From the NCBI RefSeq assembly GCF_019977735.1, contig NZ_AP025018.1:1240001-1304000 (forward strand): 64,000 nt of DNA. Direction: 5' to 3'. Under the pieces are notes generated by a model that was given only the letters and a program-made list of their open reading frames with translations, searched no databases and had not been told where the DNA came from. A program made the position numbers and the translations under genes. Shown here one piece after another: positions 54,129 to 63,019 of the stretch (positions are counted from its first letter, which is position 1; each line of letters opens with the position of its first letter). This DNA comes from Calothrix sp. PCC 7716. Its GTDB lineage: Bacteria > Cyanobacteriota > Cyanobacteriia > Cyanobacteriales > Nostocaceae.

Positions 54129-55019
54129 ATGAAAATTTTTCAGCTTCGAGCAGTTGTAGCGGTTGCTGATTGCGGTAACTTTAGTGAAGCAGCATTAACA
54201 CTCGATTTATCACAACCTGCTATTAGTCATGCAATTTCAACTTTAGAAGAAGAATTAGGAGTACCTTTATTTGCGCGTGGTAGACACGGCGCCTTACTAA
54301 CACCCGCAGGAGAGCGTATTTTATACCATGCACGCCAAGCATTAGAACACATACAAATGATGGAGCATGAGGCAAATATACACAAAGGTTTGCGTGGTGG
54401 ACATGTAAGAATTGCCGCATTTCGGAGCGTGGCAACACATTTATTGCCAAAAGCAATTTCGCAATTTCACGCCTCATTCCCTGAAGTTGCGGTTACTATT
54501 ATTGAGTGCCATGCTTTTTTAGATGTCGAAGATGCTTTACGTCAAGGACGTGCTGATATTGGAATTACCTGTTTACCTACGAGTGAAGAATTTGAAGTGT
54601 GGGAAGTTGTACGTGATGAGTATATTGCCTTGCTTCCACCAAATACCATAAATATTTCACAGCTTACATGGGATTTCTTGAATAAATATTCACCTGTAAT
54701 GATTCCTTGTACTCCATGCGGACGCATTCTACATAACCATCTTAAAATAGTGGCGCCGTCTTTAAATACAACTACCGACATTCAAGAAGACTCGACAATT
54801 GTTAGTATGGTTAATCAAGGACTGCGTGCAGCAATTTTACCTCGTTTAGCTGCTGTCCCAATACCATCACAGGTACAATTGTATAGTTTACCCGTACCTC
54901 TCGACCGTGTAATTGGTATCGCTGTGTATGAGAATGCGCTTCATGTACCTGCAGTTTTTACATTTTTAGAAATGCTTAAAAAATTTGATTTTTTAACCTT
55001 AGTGCAGAACACTTATTAA
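54129..55019 (+). CDS. LysR-family transcription regulator
   Basis: 296 residues. N-terminal winged helix 1-60: FQLRAVVAVADCGNFSEAAL and LSQPAISHAISTLEEELGVP. Effector domain 90-290 with HVRIAAFRSVATHLLPKAIS and VEDALRQGRADIGITCLP. Cytoplasmic. It is followed after 14 bp by a phosphatase-like gene on the same strand, so the two are likely co-transcribed. The ligand and targets are unknown. Confidence 0.92.
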   Translation: MKIFQLRAVVAVADCGNFSEAALTLDLSQPAISHAISTLEEELGVPLFARGRHGALLTPAGERILYHARQALEHIQMMEHEANIHKGLRGGHVRIAAFRSVATHLLPKAISQFHASFPEVAVTIIECHAFLDVEDALRQGRADIGITCLPTSEEFEVWEVVRDEYIALLPPNTINISQLTWDFLNKYSPVMIPCTPCGRILHNHLKIVAPSLNTTTDIQEDSTIVSMVNQGLRAAILPRLAAVPIPSQVQLYSLPVPLDRVIGIAVYENALHVPAVFTFLEMLKKFDFLTLVQNTY

Positions 55020-55033
55020 TTGCTTTTTAATTT

Positions 55034-55519
55034 ATGTCTAAAAAAAATCTTGAAGAAATATATAATTATTTACAAATATCTGATGGAATGGCAACTTCTG
55101 GACAACCTACAGTAGAACAATTTGGCGCCATTAAACAAGCTGGGTATGAAGTTGTGGTTAATTTAGCGTTAGTTGATTCTCCTAATGCTTTAGCCAACGA
55201 AAAAGAAATTATTGAAGCGCACGATATGGAGTATATACATATTCCTGTTATTTGGGATAATCCTACATTAGAGAATTTACATTCTTTTTTTGAGGTTATG
55301 AAGGCAAATCAAGATAAGAAAGTCTTTGTTCATTGCGCTATGAATAAGAGGGTATCTGTTTTTGTTTACCTTTATCGACGAATTTGTTTAGGCACCAGTG
55401 AAGAAGAGGCGAAATTAGACTTAAATAAGCTTTGGGCGCCGTCGGAGGTTTGGCAAAGGTTGATTAAGCAAGCTTTTGATGATGCTGGGTGGAGGAACGG
55501 AACCCAACCTACAATGTAA
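55034..55519 (+). CDS. Protein tyrosine phosphatase-like protein
   Basis: 161 residues. The fold is that of dual-specificity phosphatase-like proteins: ISDGMATSGQPTVEQFGAIK near 17, GYEVVVNLAL near 38, a putative general acid region VIWDNPT near 80, and the loop VFVHCAMNKRVSVFVYLYRR near 102. The loop is C-x4-R rather than the usual C-x5-R, so catalysis is uncertain. The last residues (GWRNGTQPTM) come from a dispersed repeat that supplies the stop. Confidence 0.75.
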   Translation: MSKKNLEEIYNYLQISDGMATSGQPTVEQFGAIKQAGYEVVVNLALVDSPNALANEKEIIEAHDMEYIHIPVIWDNPTLENLHSFFEVMKANQDKKVFVHCAMNKRVSVFVYLYRRICLGTSEEEAKLDLNKLWAPSEVWQRLIKQAFDDAGWRNGTQPTM

Positions 55520-55611
55520 AGAAATATGTTATTAGTTAGTAGCTCTAAATTAGAAGGATAATATTTTTTTCTGTTGCCCCTTTGGGAAAGCAACGTTGTG
55601 TGGGATAGATT

Positions 55612-55800
55612 TGATCCCCCCAACCCCCCTTATTAAGGGGGGCTAAGAATGGTTCTAGTTCTCGCTTTTAGAGAGAGGTTAAGAACAACTCCAGTTCCCC
55701 CTTTTAGAGAGAGGTTAAGAACAACTCCAGTTCCCCCTTTTAGAGAGAGGTTAAGAACAACTCCAGTTCCCCCCCTTATTAAGGGGGGGTTAGGGGGGGA
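55612..55800. repeat. 36-bp direct repeats bracketed by C6/G6 palindromes
   Basis: CCCCCCTTATTAAGGGGGG copies at 55625 and 55770 enclose about three and a half units with 36-bp period (TTTTAGAGAGAGG...CCAGTTCCCCC). No spacers separate the units, so it is not a CRISPR array. The C6/G6 palindrome recurs at 61946-62056. Confidence 0.85.
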
Positions 55801-55834
55801 TCAAAATTACTGATAATTATTTATTTAGTAACTT

Positions 55835-56740
55835 ATGGCTTCACTAACAATTGAGAGTATATACACAGACGGCGCCTGTACAGGGAACCCCGGGCCAGGA
55901 GGTTGGGGGGTGGTGGTTTATTTTGATGATGGTTCGGTTCATGAACTTGGAGATGGTTGTCGTCAAACAACGAATAACAGGATGGAAATGCAAGCTGCTA
56001 TCGCAGCACTTCAATATTTGGAAGCGTCGGGGCAAAGTTACCCTATTACTTTGTACACCGATAGTGAGTATTTAATCAATTGCGTTACGAAGTGGGTAAA
56101 AAGCTGGAAAAAGAAGGGTTGGAAGAAAGCTGATGGTAAACCAGTTCAGAATCAAGATTTACTCGAAATTCTTGACGGACTTAACACTCGTAAGGTTAGA
56201 TGGGAACATGTTCGAGGTCATGCTGGTAATATAGGTAACGAAAGGTGCGATACCATTGCGCGGGCTTATGCGGCTGGAAAAGTGCCAGCATTAAAGCAAA
56301 GCCAAGACGCAGAAGCTATTGCTTTCGATGTAAAAACGAAAGTTTGTGTAGCAAATGCGTCTGAAATAAAGGCAAACTCGACCATAATTAACGAAGTGAC
56401 CAGTGACGTCGATATTGCCCCCGATAACACCATGATAGATGCTTCTATCTCAAGCACGAGCAACCATAGTAATGAAGAGATACCACGCGAAATGCGGGTA
56501 ACGCAACTTCGCAACCTCGTTGATACCCTTCGTATCGCCGATGAAATTGCTGAAAAAGGTTATTTAATAACCAGTTCTGAACTAGCTGATTTAATGGATG
56601 TTCATGCCAGCGCTGTTACCAGTCGTGGAGATCAGTGGCGCTGGCGAAATTGGGTTGTCTCCCGTGTTCGTAGAGAAGGTAATCAAATTCTTTGGGAACT
56701 TGAACGTGGAGATAAAATTGAAGAAGAGAGTAATGAGTAG
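55835..56740 (+). CDS. rnhA: Ribonuclease HI with C-terminal extension
   Basis: 301 residues; a plain RNase HI is about 150. Residues 1-150 carry the catalytic set: YTDGACTGNPGPGGWG (Asp), NNRMEMQAAIAAL (Glu), LYTDSEYLINCVTKW (Asp) and HVRGHAGNIGNERCD (His/Asp). It cuts RNA in RNA-DNA hybrids. The extension 150-300 has a disordered linker, then a helical domain (LRIADEIAEKGYLITSSELA and SRGDQWRWRNWVVSRVRREG) that may bind nucleic acid. This extension is seen in other Nostocales RnhA proteins. Confidence 0.93.
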   Translation: MASLTIESIYTDGACTGNPGPGGWGVVVYFDDGSVHELGDGCRQTTNNRMEMQAAIAALQYLEASGQSYPITLYTDSEYLINCVTKWVKSWKKKGWKKADGKPVQNQDLLEILDGLNTRKVRWEHVRGHAGNIGNERCDTIARAYAAGKVPALKQSQDAEAIAFDVKTKVCVANASEIKANSTIINEVTSDVDIAPDNTMIDASISSTSNHSNEEIPREMRVTQLRNLVDTLRIADEIAEKGYLITSSELADLMDVHASAVTSRGDQWRWRNWVVSRVRREGNQILWELERGDKIEEESNE

Positions 56741-56945
56741 TAAGTGCTGAGTGCTGAGTGCTGAGTGCTGAGTGCTGAGTTATGAGTAATATAATGTCAT
56801 GCTGAACGCAGTGAAGCATCTCTATAACTTCTCAAAAATTAAAGATTCTTCGCTACGCTCAGAATGACAATTTGTACTTTTTCTAATTTCACTTCTCAGC
56901 ACTCAGCACTCAGCACTCAGCACTCATAACTCAACACTCATAACT
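56738..56945. repeat. Nested fold-back between convergent genes
   Basis: Outer arms: four GTGCTGA units (56742-56780) and four TCAGCAC units (56895-56935) in opposite sense. Inside them lies the TGTCATGCTGAACGC...CTCAGAATGACA palindrome (56795-56869). It separates rnhA from the convergent cruG. Confidence 0.88.
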
Positions 56946-58163
56946 TCTTCCACGCCATTTTTTTGGTTTTTGTAAGGCTGATAGAATTATGCGTAAGACT
57001 GCCAAAGGGTCAGCAAAAGGTGATAACCAAAATAACCAATTTCCTTTTGCTTGGCTGCGGTCATATGAAGGTGCTATCGCAAACAGCATTCCAAATCTAA
57101 TTAGTATCAACAATAAATTCAATAACAGCAAAAGTGTAATTGGATAATTTTCGATTAAGTTATTTTGGATGTAACAGAAACGGGAGGCGCCTCTACCAAA
57201 TAATGTAACTAAAGCGAGAAGTAAAGGAAGAATCAAAATTGGTAAACCTTGTACGGAAGCAAGTAACCAAATATCACCCCAAGTTTGCGCGCGGTTTGAA
57301 GCATCTTTAAGGTCAAGACTACGACCCCATTCATTCCATGTTTCAACGGCGCCTTCATACATTCGCACCTTCAAAACTTTGGCGCCATCCATAAAACCAA
57401 CTTTGAAACCAGAAGCAGCAATATGACGTGCTAAAGTCACATCGTCACAAAAAGAACTTCGCGAGCTAGTATAACCACTGACTGCTTCTAATACTGCTCG
57501 ACGACACAAAAAACACTGTCCATTTGCCATAACTCGCTCTGGCTGGTCTGTTGTGATTCCAGCAGGGTCAAAGCGATAAAGTAATGTCATTAATAATGCT
57601 GGTTGTAACCAACATTCACCAGGATACTTAAGAATAAATTGGGGTGAAAGTGATATTAAGTCATACTCACTTTTCACAGCAGTGTGAACTAAACTAGCAA
57701 TTAAACCAGGATGGGGTTGTGTATCAGCGTCCATACCCAGAAACCAAGTACTAGAATTAGATGTTTGCTGCCAACCGCTATGTAATGCCCACGGACGACC
57801 AACCCAACCAGTAGGTAAAGGGTCATCTGTCATTACGCGAAACCTAGGGTCTAGTTTTTGCACAGCTTTAACTAGCTCAGGAGTTCCATCCTTTGAATTA
57901 CTATCAACTACAATAACTTCTCTAAGTTCATAACTTTGCCGACTTAAACCAGCAAGTAGTGGACTAATACGTTCAGCTTCATTAAGTGTAGGGACTACCA
58001 CGCTAACGCTACCCAAAATATCTAGGGTGGGTTTTTGTGGCGCCAAAGGAGGGGTACGACGGGGACCTTTAAGTAAACGCGATAGTAGAATAGCAAACGC
58101 TGGTAATTGAATCAACAGCAATAAAAGCGCAACAGCACTTACTATTGGTAAAAAATTGGGCAT
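56931..58163 (-). CDS. cruG: CruG-like 2'-O-glycosyltransferase for myxol-type carotenoids
   Basis: 410 residues from the ATG at 58163; a longer form would start inside the GGTGGGCA palindrome. One membrane segment near the start, the GT2 domain with VSVVVPTLNEAERISPLL, VVDSNSKDGTPELV, LGMDADTQPHPGLIA and FCDDVTLARHIAASG, then two to three C-terminal membrane helices. CruG adds a sugar to the 2'-hydroxyl of the psi end of myxol. It is directly downstream of cruF on the same strand, which supports the call. Confidence 0.82.
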   Translation of the reverse strand: MPNFLPIVSAVALLLLLIQLPAFAILLSRLLKGPRRTPPLAPQKPTLDILGSVSVVVPTLNEAERISPLLAGLSRQSYELREVIVVDSNSKDGTPELVKAVQKLDPRFRVMTDDPLPTGWVGRPWALHSGWQQTSNSSTWFLGMDADTQPHPGLIASLVHTAVKSEYDLISLSPQFILKYPGECWLQPALLMTLLYRFDPAGITTDQPERVMANGQCFLCRRAVLEAVSGYTSSRSSFCDDVTLARHIAASGFKVGFMDGAKVLKVRMYEGAVETWNEWGRSLDLKDASNRAQTWGDIWLLASVQGLPILILPLLLALVTLFGRGASRFCYIQNNLIENYPITLLLLLNLLLILIRFGMLFAIAPSYDRSQAKGNWLFWLSPFADPLAVLRIILSALQKPKKWRGRSYEC

Positions 58164-58188
58164 TGATGAGGAAGTTATAAGTATAGTT

Positions 58189-58213
58189 GTACGGTGGGCA
58201 GTGCCCACCTTAC
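58189..58213. repeat. GGTGGGCANTGCCCACC palindrome (copy 4)
   Basis: GTACGGTGGGCAGTGCCCAC followed by CTTAC, in the cruF-cruG spacer, where it could lower read-through from cruF. Confidence 0.85.
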
Positions 58214-58216
58214 TTA

Positions 58217-59119
58217 TTATTTGGCGCCGACAGCGGTAGCAACTTTAGTGACTTCGGATGCAGCAGATGGTGTTTCGTCTTGTGTAACAGCTTTCCACCA
58301 CAGTAGTACTGCTGGTATAACTCCTGTAATAAAACCTAACGATACAGGAACAATAAATCCTGCACCTAAGCTAAGTCCAGCGGCAAAAGCATAGTTACTC
58401 AAGTAAACTATCATTGGAACGTTGAGTTGCTTAGGCTCTAATTTTACAGGATTATTACGCCATAACAGTGCTGCGACTGTCATAAACACTGTGCTAGTAC
58501 CAAACCAACCTGCATAATTTTGGTAGGGAGTTCCATAAAATGCTCCCGCTTGATCCCAAAACCAAAACGGTAGCGATGTTTGACTCATAGCTGGTTCCAG
58601 TGCGAAGTCCCAGCTTGTAAATAGCACTGCTCCCAATAATACGGCGCCAACTTGGCGTAGAATAGTTGGATTTTTGGCAACTCCCAACCCTGCACGGGCA
58701 ACAAGATAGGCTGATAATCCCACATAGAACCACGACAGAGGAATCGTAAAGGGCACAAGTTCAGCAATTTTGTAGCCCAAACCATTCAAATAATGATAGT
58801 CACCGAAAGGAAACCCAGTTCCCGTTCCCAGTAACTCACTGCTGACTGATATCAATACTGCTGGCACCATGAATGAAAGCCAAGTTTGCCATCCCAAAGT
58901 TCTAAATGCAAAAATCGAGACAGCTACAGTACCAAAAATAATATCAACTACGCCGCCATTAGCCATGCTCAGTTGCATAGCTGTTTGACCAACGTCGCCA
59001 AAATTCAAAATCTTCTCGGCGTGTGGTATAACCAGCAAAATGCCTGCTAGCCCAAAAGCTTTAGACAGTATATGACCCGTTAAACATACGCGCTCGGCGA
59101 TAACAAGCTGTTTCATCAT
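58217..59119 (-). CDS. cruF: CruF-like carotenoid 1',2'-hydratase
   Basis: 300 residues with about seven hydrophobic helices. GTGTGFPFGDYHYLNGLGYK and LVPFTIPLSWFYVGLSAYLV are marks of the CruF/CrtC-like hydratase family (formerly DUF422). It adds water to the psi end of gamma-carotene-type precursors in the membrane; CruG then glycosylates the product, giving myxoxanthophyll, a thylakoid and cell-wall carotenoid. The first gene of the cruF-cruG unit. Confidence 0.85.
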   Translation of the reverse strand: MMKQLVIAERVCLTGHILSKAFGLAGILLVIPHAEKILNFGDVGQTAMQLSMANGGVVDIIFGTVAVSIFAFRTLGWQTWLSFMVPAVLISVSSELLGTGTGFPFGDYHYLNGLGYKIAELVPFTIPLSWFYVGLSAYLVARAGLGVAKNPTILRQVGAVLLGAVLFTSWDFALEPAMSQTSLPFWFWDQAGAFYGTPYQNYAGWFGTSTVFMTVAALLWRNNPVKLEPKQLNVPMIVYLSNYAFAAGLSLGAGFIVPVSLGFITGVIPAVLLWWKAVTQDETPSAASEVTKVATAVGAK

Positions 59120-59292
59120 ATCCCTTAAAAGATGTAACTCGCGTTACTTAGCTGCTAACAGTTTACAAATGTTTAAGAAAATATTTAACTACTTTATAAT
59201 AAAATTTTTGCTATTTTACCGAATCGTGTATATTCTGGACGCGAATAAGGGTCGATAATTGAATAGTAGCCCTAACCGGTTGGATAATTATT

Positions 59293-59724
59293 ATGATGTC
59301 AGTCATTAAAAGAATTCCGTGGGTTTCCCTGACGTTAGCGTTACTTACCTACTGTTCTCTAGGTTGGGTAATGTCACAAGAGCGTCTACCCCCTGTTGCT
59401 TGGTTTGCAATTATACCTATAATCACTTTAGTCATCGGCGCCCTAGCGACTCCTTGGACAAAGATTAATTTTTACTCGAATTTTATATTTAAATCTAACA
59501 CCCGTACTTTCGGCATTTCAGTTTTGGGTGCATTTGCGCTATTTTTGATGATTTCCTGGTTTAGATTATTTCTCGATTCCTTACTTGTCGCATCTGCTAC
59601 CATTTTGGTGCGAATAGACTTTCAAATGGCTGGGTTTCGTTATATAGACACGTTTGCAGTCTTATTTTTCATCGCCATGACGGGTTTAGCGATGGGTGTA
59701 TTTATTAATCGATTTATATTGTAG
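59293..59724 (+). CDS. Small four-helix membrane protein
   Basis: 143 residues with about four membrane helices (WVSLTLALLTYCSLGWVM, WFAIIPIITLVIGALATPW, FGISVLGAFALFLMISWF, FAVLFFIAMTGLAMGVFI). No known motif. Divergent from cruF and convergent with rpmA. Homologues are common in cyanobacteria without known role. Confidence 0.6.
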   Translation: MMSVIKRIPWVSLTLALLTYCSLGWVMSQERLPPVAWFAIIPIITLVIGALATPWTKINFYSNFIFKSNTRTFGISVLGAFALFLMISWFRLFLDSLLVASATILVRIDFQMAGFRYIDTFAVLFFIAMTGLAMGVFINRFIL

Positions 59725-59730
59725 AGACTT

Positions 59731-59808
59731 ATGAGTGCTGAGTGCTGAGTGCTGAGTAAGAGCTAGCAGCAACTACTCAGCACTCAGCACTTTCTACTCA
59801 GCACTTAA
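59731..59808. repeat. Heptamer fold-back between convergent genes
   Basis: Three GTGCTGA units, a 30-base centre, then two groups of TCAGCAC in opposite sense. The right end runs to the rpmA stop codon. It may act as a two-way terminator. Confidence 0.8.
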
Positions 59809-60068
59809 CAAGCAGCAGCAGGATAAATGCTGACTTTCTTGCGGGTTTTGCCTTTTCTCTCGAATGTGACAACGCCATCAATTAAGGCAAATAAAGTATC
59901 ATCACTACCGATACCTACATTGTTACCAGGGTGAAATTTTGTACCACGCTGACGAACTAAAATATTGCCTGCGCGCACAGTTTGACCACCGAAGCGTTTT
60001 ACACCTAGTCGCTGGGCATTAGAGTCGCGTCCGTTCCGAGTACTACCAGTACCTTTCTTACTAGCCAT
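59805..60068 (-). CDS. rpmA: 50S ribosomal protein L27
   Basis: 87 residues, complete. [20 protein letters not shown] and [20 protein letters not shown] are invariant L27 motifs, followed by [21 protein letters not shown]27 sits near the peptidyl transferase centre of the large subunit. The N-terminal form is the short one that needs no cleavage. AGAGGACATC precedes ATG. It is 35 bp downstream of rplU, the usual order. Confidence 0.97.
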   Translation of the reverse strand: MASKKGTGSTRNGRDSNAQRLGVKRFGGQTVRAGNILVRQRGTKFHPGNNVGIGSDDTLFALIDGVVTFERKGKTRKKVSIYPAAAC

Positions 60069-60103
60069 GATGTCCTCTTTTTTTCTGTATTATCTCTCTT
60101 TAA

Positions 60104-60514
60104 TTATTCTGCAACAGGCGCCTCGGTTTCGGTAACAGCATCAGTTGAAGCTTCTTCTACTGGAGCAGCTTGTGCTTGTGCTGCTGCTAATACCGACCCA
60201 TTCATACTAATCGAATCAATCATCAGACGAGTAACTTCCTGACGGTGACCGCGTTTTTTACGGGTTTTCTTCTTAGGCTTCATTTTATAGACAAGCACTT
60301 TGCGGTCACGAAAATGCCGCATCACAGTGCCTTCGACAACGGCGCCTTCAACAGTAGGCTGTCCTACAGTCACATTACCATCGTGTTGTACTAATAAAAC
60401 CGCGTTAATACTAACTTTGTCATCAGGTTGAGCAGTAAGCAGTTCGATATCGTAAAAACGACCTGGCTCAACACGCACCTGCTTGCCACCAGTTTCTATA
60501 ATTGCGTAAGTCAT
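60104..60514 (-). CDS. rplU: 50S ribosomal protein L21
   Basis: 136 residues. [39 protein letters not shown] and the basic [19 protein letters not shown] are the L21 marks. The C-terminal 30 residues are an Ala/Glu-rich extension ([20 protein letters not shown]) typical of some cyanobacteria. It binds 23S rRNA. AGGACAATTTC gives the ribosome binding site. Start of the rplU-rpmA operon. Confidence 0.97.
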   Translation of the reverse strand: MTYAIIETGGKQVRVEPGRFYDIELLTAQPDDKVSINAVLLVQHDGNVTVGQPTVEGAVVEGTVMRHFRDRKVLVYKMKPKKKTRKKRGHRQEVTRLMIDSISMNGSVLAAAQAQAAPVEEASTDAVTETEAPVAE

Positions 60515-60737
60515 GAAATTGTCCTATGTATTGCCGTACAGGTAGCTGGCGCCGTTAATCAAATAGACTAATTTGTAGCCAGCTTTTATCATGTCTACCT
60601 GTTCCGAGCGGGAATTAGACAGACAATCTCTCATATTATTTTGCAGTCGAGGCAATGTCAATAAACTTTTTCTAAAAATATTTTAAATTATTTTTGAAAA
60701 GTTGGCGTAATTGTTGTGATTAGGGGTGTATTTATAT

Positions 60738-60806
60738 ATGACACAGAACAGCACCAAACCGTCTGAGCAGCTTTTATTTAGGCTTGCTCGGATTTTTTTT
60801 ATATAA
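60738..60806 (+). other. Micro-ORF or small RNA ending in a terminator
   Basis: A 22-codon frame (begins MTQNSTKPSEQ) with AGGGGTG 10 bases upstream is overlapped by a terminator-like structure (GAGCAGC / GCTTGCTC with flanking CCG/CGG, 60759-60800) followed by eight T. It lies 32 bp before the next gene. It could be a leader or attenuator for that gene, or a separate small RNA. Confidence 0.4.
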
Positions 60807-60837
60807 TTGTAGTGTGGTATAGTGTAATATATGTATT

Positions 60838-61932
60838 ATGAAGCGTATCGAAGTAGAAAAACGTAGTATATTTATTGGCTTGGCTGGAAGTCACGGTTAT
60901 GGATTAAACCGTCCTGACTCAGATTTGGATTATCGAGGCGTATTTATAGCGGCAAAAGAATATTATTTAGGGTTTAGCACTGTTGAGCAAAAAGAAAACG
61001 GTTGGGACACAGAACCCGGAATATTTCCGTTTTTAGATGGAAACAAAGATACTGTTATTTATGAATTGCGGAAAATTATTCAGTTACTATCGGGCGCCAA
61101 TCCCAATGTACTAGAATTGCTATGGCTCAAGCAATACCCATATATAACAGAAGTAGGGCAACACTTAATCAAACACAGAAAGCTATTTTTGAGCAAGAAA
61201 GTCAAACATACTTACTCAGGATATGCATTTGCCCAAATAAAGAAAATGGAAAGTCACCGCAAATGGTTATTGAACCCACCCAAAAGCAAACCACTTCCCA
61301 GCGACTTCAAAATAGAGAGTGAAGAACCATTATCAAAAGAAGAACTTAACGCATTTTTAGAATACTTGTATTTAATAATACGTGGTAAAATAGAATTTTT
61401 AGAAGAATCAGAGCAATTATATAAACTTTTAACAGCCGATATAGACTTTAAAGGCGTTTTGAAACAATACACTTTACCTGATGATACATTAGAAACAACT
61501 CAGAAATTCACAAACAGCCGCAAAGACTTTATTCGACTATTACAAAGAAGCCAAAGTTATCAAGTTGCCCTACGTGAATGGAAAGCTTATTTATCATGGC
61601 AAGAAAATCGTAACCCAGACCGTGCCGAAATGGAGCGCAAATCAGGTTTTGACCTTAAACATGGAATGCACTGTATACGTTTATTACGTAGTGGTCTAGA
61701 AATATTACGGTCAGAAGAAATTACTGTAGATAGAAGAGACGCAGGTGATAGTGAAGATTTAAGAGCAATATTGCAAGGTAAATATAGCTATGAAGAAGTA
61801 ATGAAAATGGCAGAAGATTTAGTAGCAGAAATGGATAAAGTCTATCAAGTCTCAACTTTACCACACCGACCCGATGTAGAACAAATCAATAAATTATGTA
61901 TCGAATTAGTAGAAATGCAAGGCTGGAATTAG
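60838..61932 (+). CDS. RlaP-type (COG3541) nucleotidyltransferase
   Basis: 364 residues. The N-terminal polymerase-beta-like fold has AGSHGYGLNRPDSDLDYRGV (residues about 15-35), where GSxGYG and DxD give the nucleotide and metal site. A helical C-terminal region follows (HGMHCIRLLRSGLEILRSEE near 275). The family includes RlaP, seen near RNA-repair ligase genes, and phage homologues. No such ligase is adjacent here. It probably transfers a nucleotide to RNA or protein; the acceptor is unknown. Confidence 0.78.
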   Translation: MKRIEVEKRSIFIGLAGSHGYGLNRPDSDLDYRGVFIAAKEYYLGFSTVEQKENGWDTEPGIFPFLDGNKDTVIYELRKIIQLLSGANPNVLELLWLKQYPYITEVGQHLIKHRKLFLSKKVKHTYSGYAFAQIKKMESHRKWLLNPPKSKPLPSDFKIESEEPLSKEELNAFLEYLYLIIRGKIEFLEESEQLYKLLTADIDFKGVLKQYTLPDDTLETTQKFTNSRKDFIRLLQRSQSYQVALREWKAYLSWQENRNPDRAEMERKSGFDLKHGMHCIRLLRSGLEILRSEEITVDRRDAGDSEDLRAILQGKYSYEEVMKMAEDLVAEMDKVYQVSTLPHRPDVEQINKLCIELVEMQGWN

Positions 61933-61945
61933 AATTTTGAATAAA

Positions 61946-62056
61946 TCCCCCCTAACCCCCCTTAATAAGGGGGGAACAAGATTTAAAGCCTCCTTTAATA
62001 AGGGGAAATAAAAGCGCTCTAAGCCCCCCTTATTAAGGGGGGTTGGGGGGATTAAA
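61946..62056. repeat. C6/G6 palindrome cluster
   Basis: Three copies of CCCCCTTAATAAGGGG-type palindromes in about 110 bp, next to AGCCCCCCTTATTAAGGGG. The family is shared with 55612-55800. Confidence 0.85.
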
Positions 62057-62138
62057 AGATGTATGTACATGGTAAACTTAAAAATATAACAAAGATTAAT
62101 AAAGTGCATCTTCATATAAAAATCGTATAACTAGTTAA

Positions 62139-62984
62139 TTATTCAACAAAACTATATTCTTGCCAATCACCAATAGGTTGATAACCAATTTCTTGATAAA
62201 TATGATTAGAAGTGGAATTAGCTAAATCAGCAAATAAAAAGCAATACTTATAACCTTGATTAAGTAATTCTTGACTTAGAGCAGCAACACAATTAGAAGC
62301 ATAACCTTGGCGCCGATATTCTGGTGGTGTGTAAACCATACTAACAGCAATACCATTGGGCGTAGAACGAGTACGACAAGCCATTGAAACCGGAGCTTGA
62401 TTGTACCATAAATAGGCATTATTTTGGCTTAATTGCCTTTCAACCCATGTGTCAGAAGGAACGTTTATTTCATCTAATGCTTCCTGGCAAAATTCTTCGT
62501 ACCATCTTTTGAGTAGCTCTTTTTCTTTAACTGTGGCAAGACGCAAATCTCCTGGGGTTGAGTTTTGTTGCTGCACTTTTTCAAGTTGAAATACACGGGT
62601 TGCCAATTTTAATTTATATTTATTACCTGTATAATCACACCAAGCTTGAGCAAATGCTTTAGACTCATTAATTGGTGCGTTAACTCCAGGTAAAGATTTA
62701 TAAAAATCATGCACATCAGCGACTATTAAAGCCATAATATTAGCATCAATAGTTGACATTACAGATAGTAATAAACCAAAAGGAGGAGTACGGATAACTA
62801 CTCCGATAACTTCGCTTTTACTTTCAGCTATAGCGAGATAGTTTTGCTCCTGGTAATGGTCAGGACTCTGGACAAGTCGGTTGCAATATCCTAAATTTAG
62901 ATTATGCATAGCTTCTTGTTGCAACAAGTAATCTTTAACTCGTTCATAAAATTGACGCGCGTCTGCAAATCGTTGAATTTTCAT
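62139..62984 (-). CDS. GNAT-family N-acetyltransferase
   Basis: 281 residues from the ATG at 62984; a start nine codons earlier would be inside the GGTGGGCA palindrome. The acetyl-CoA loop VSMVYTPPEYRRQGYASNCV (near residue 220) and the late SNHIYQEIGYQPIGDW identify GNAT. The N-terminal half is a second, degenerate GNAT-like region. Target unknown; such proteins often modify small amines or N-termini. Confidence 0.85.
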   Translation of the reverse strand: MKIQRFADARQFYERVKDYLLQQEAMHNLNLGYCNRLVQSPDHYQEQNYLAIAESKSEVIGVVIRTPPFGLLLSVMSTIDANIMALIVADVHDFYKSLPGVNAPINESKAFAQAWCDYTGNKYKLKLATRVFQLEKVQQQNSTPGDLRLATVKEKELLKRWYEEFCQEALDEINVPSDTWVERQLSQNNAYLWYNQAPVSMACRTRSTPNGIAVSMVYTPPEYRRQGYASNCVAALSQELLNQGYKYCFLFADLANSTSNHIYQEIGYQPIGDWQEYSFVE

Positions 62985-62988
62985 AATT

Positions 62989-63013
62989 GTAGGGTGGGCA
63001 CTGCCCACCATAC
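62989..63013. repeat. GGTGGGCANTGCCCACC palindrome (copy 5)
   Basis: GTAGGGTGGGCACTGCCCAC followed by CATAC, between the GNAT gene and the haemagglutinin-type gene. Confidence 0.85.
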
Positions 63014-63019
63014 TAACTA

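Noticed and set aside
55666-55775. 36-bp direct repeats as a CRISPR array
   Set aside because: Units follow each other without unique spacers, and no cas genes are near.
58164-58208. Longer start of cruG
   Set aside because: The extra 15 codons come from the GGTGGGCA palindrome; ATG 58163 fits the family.
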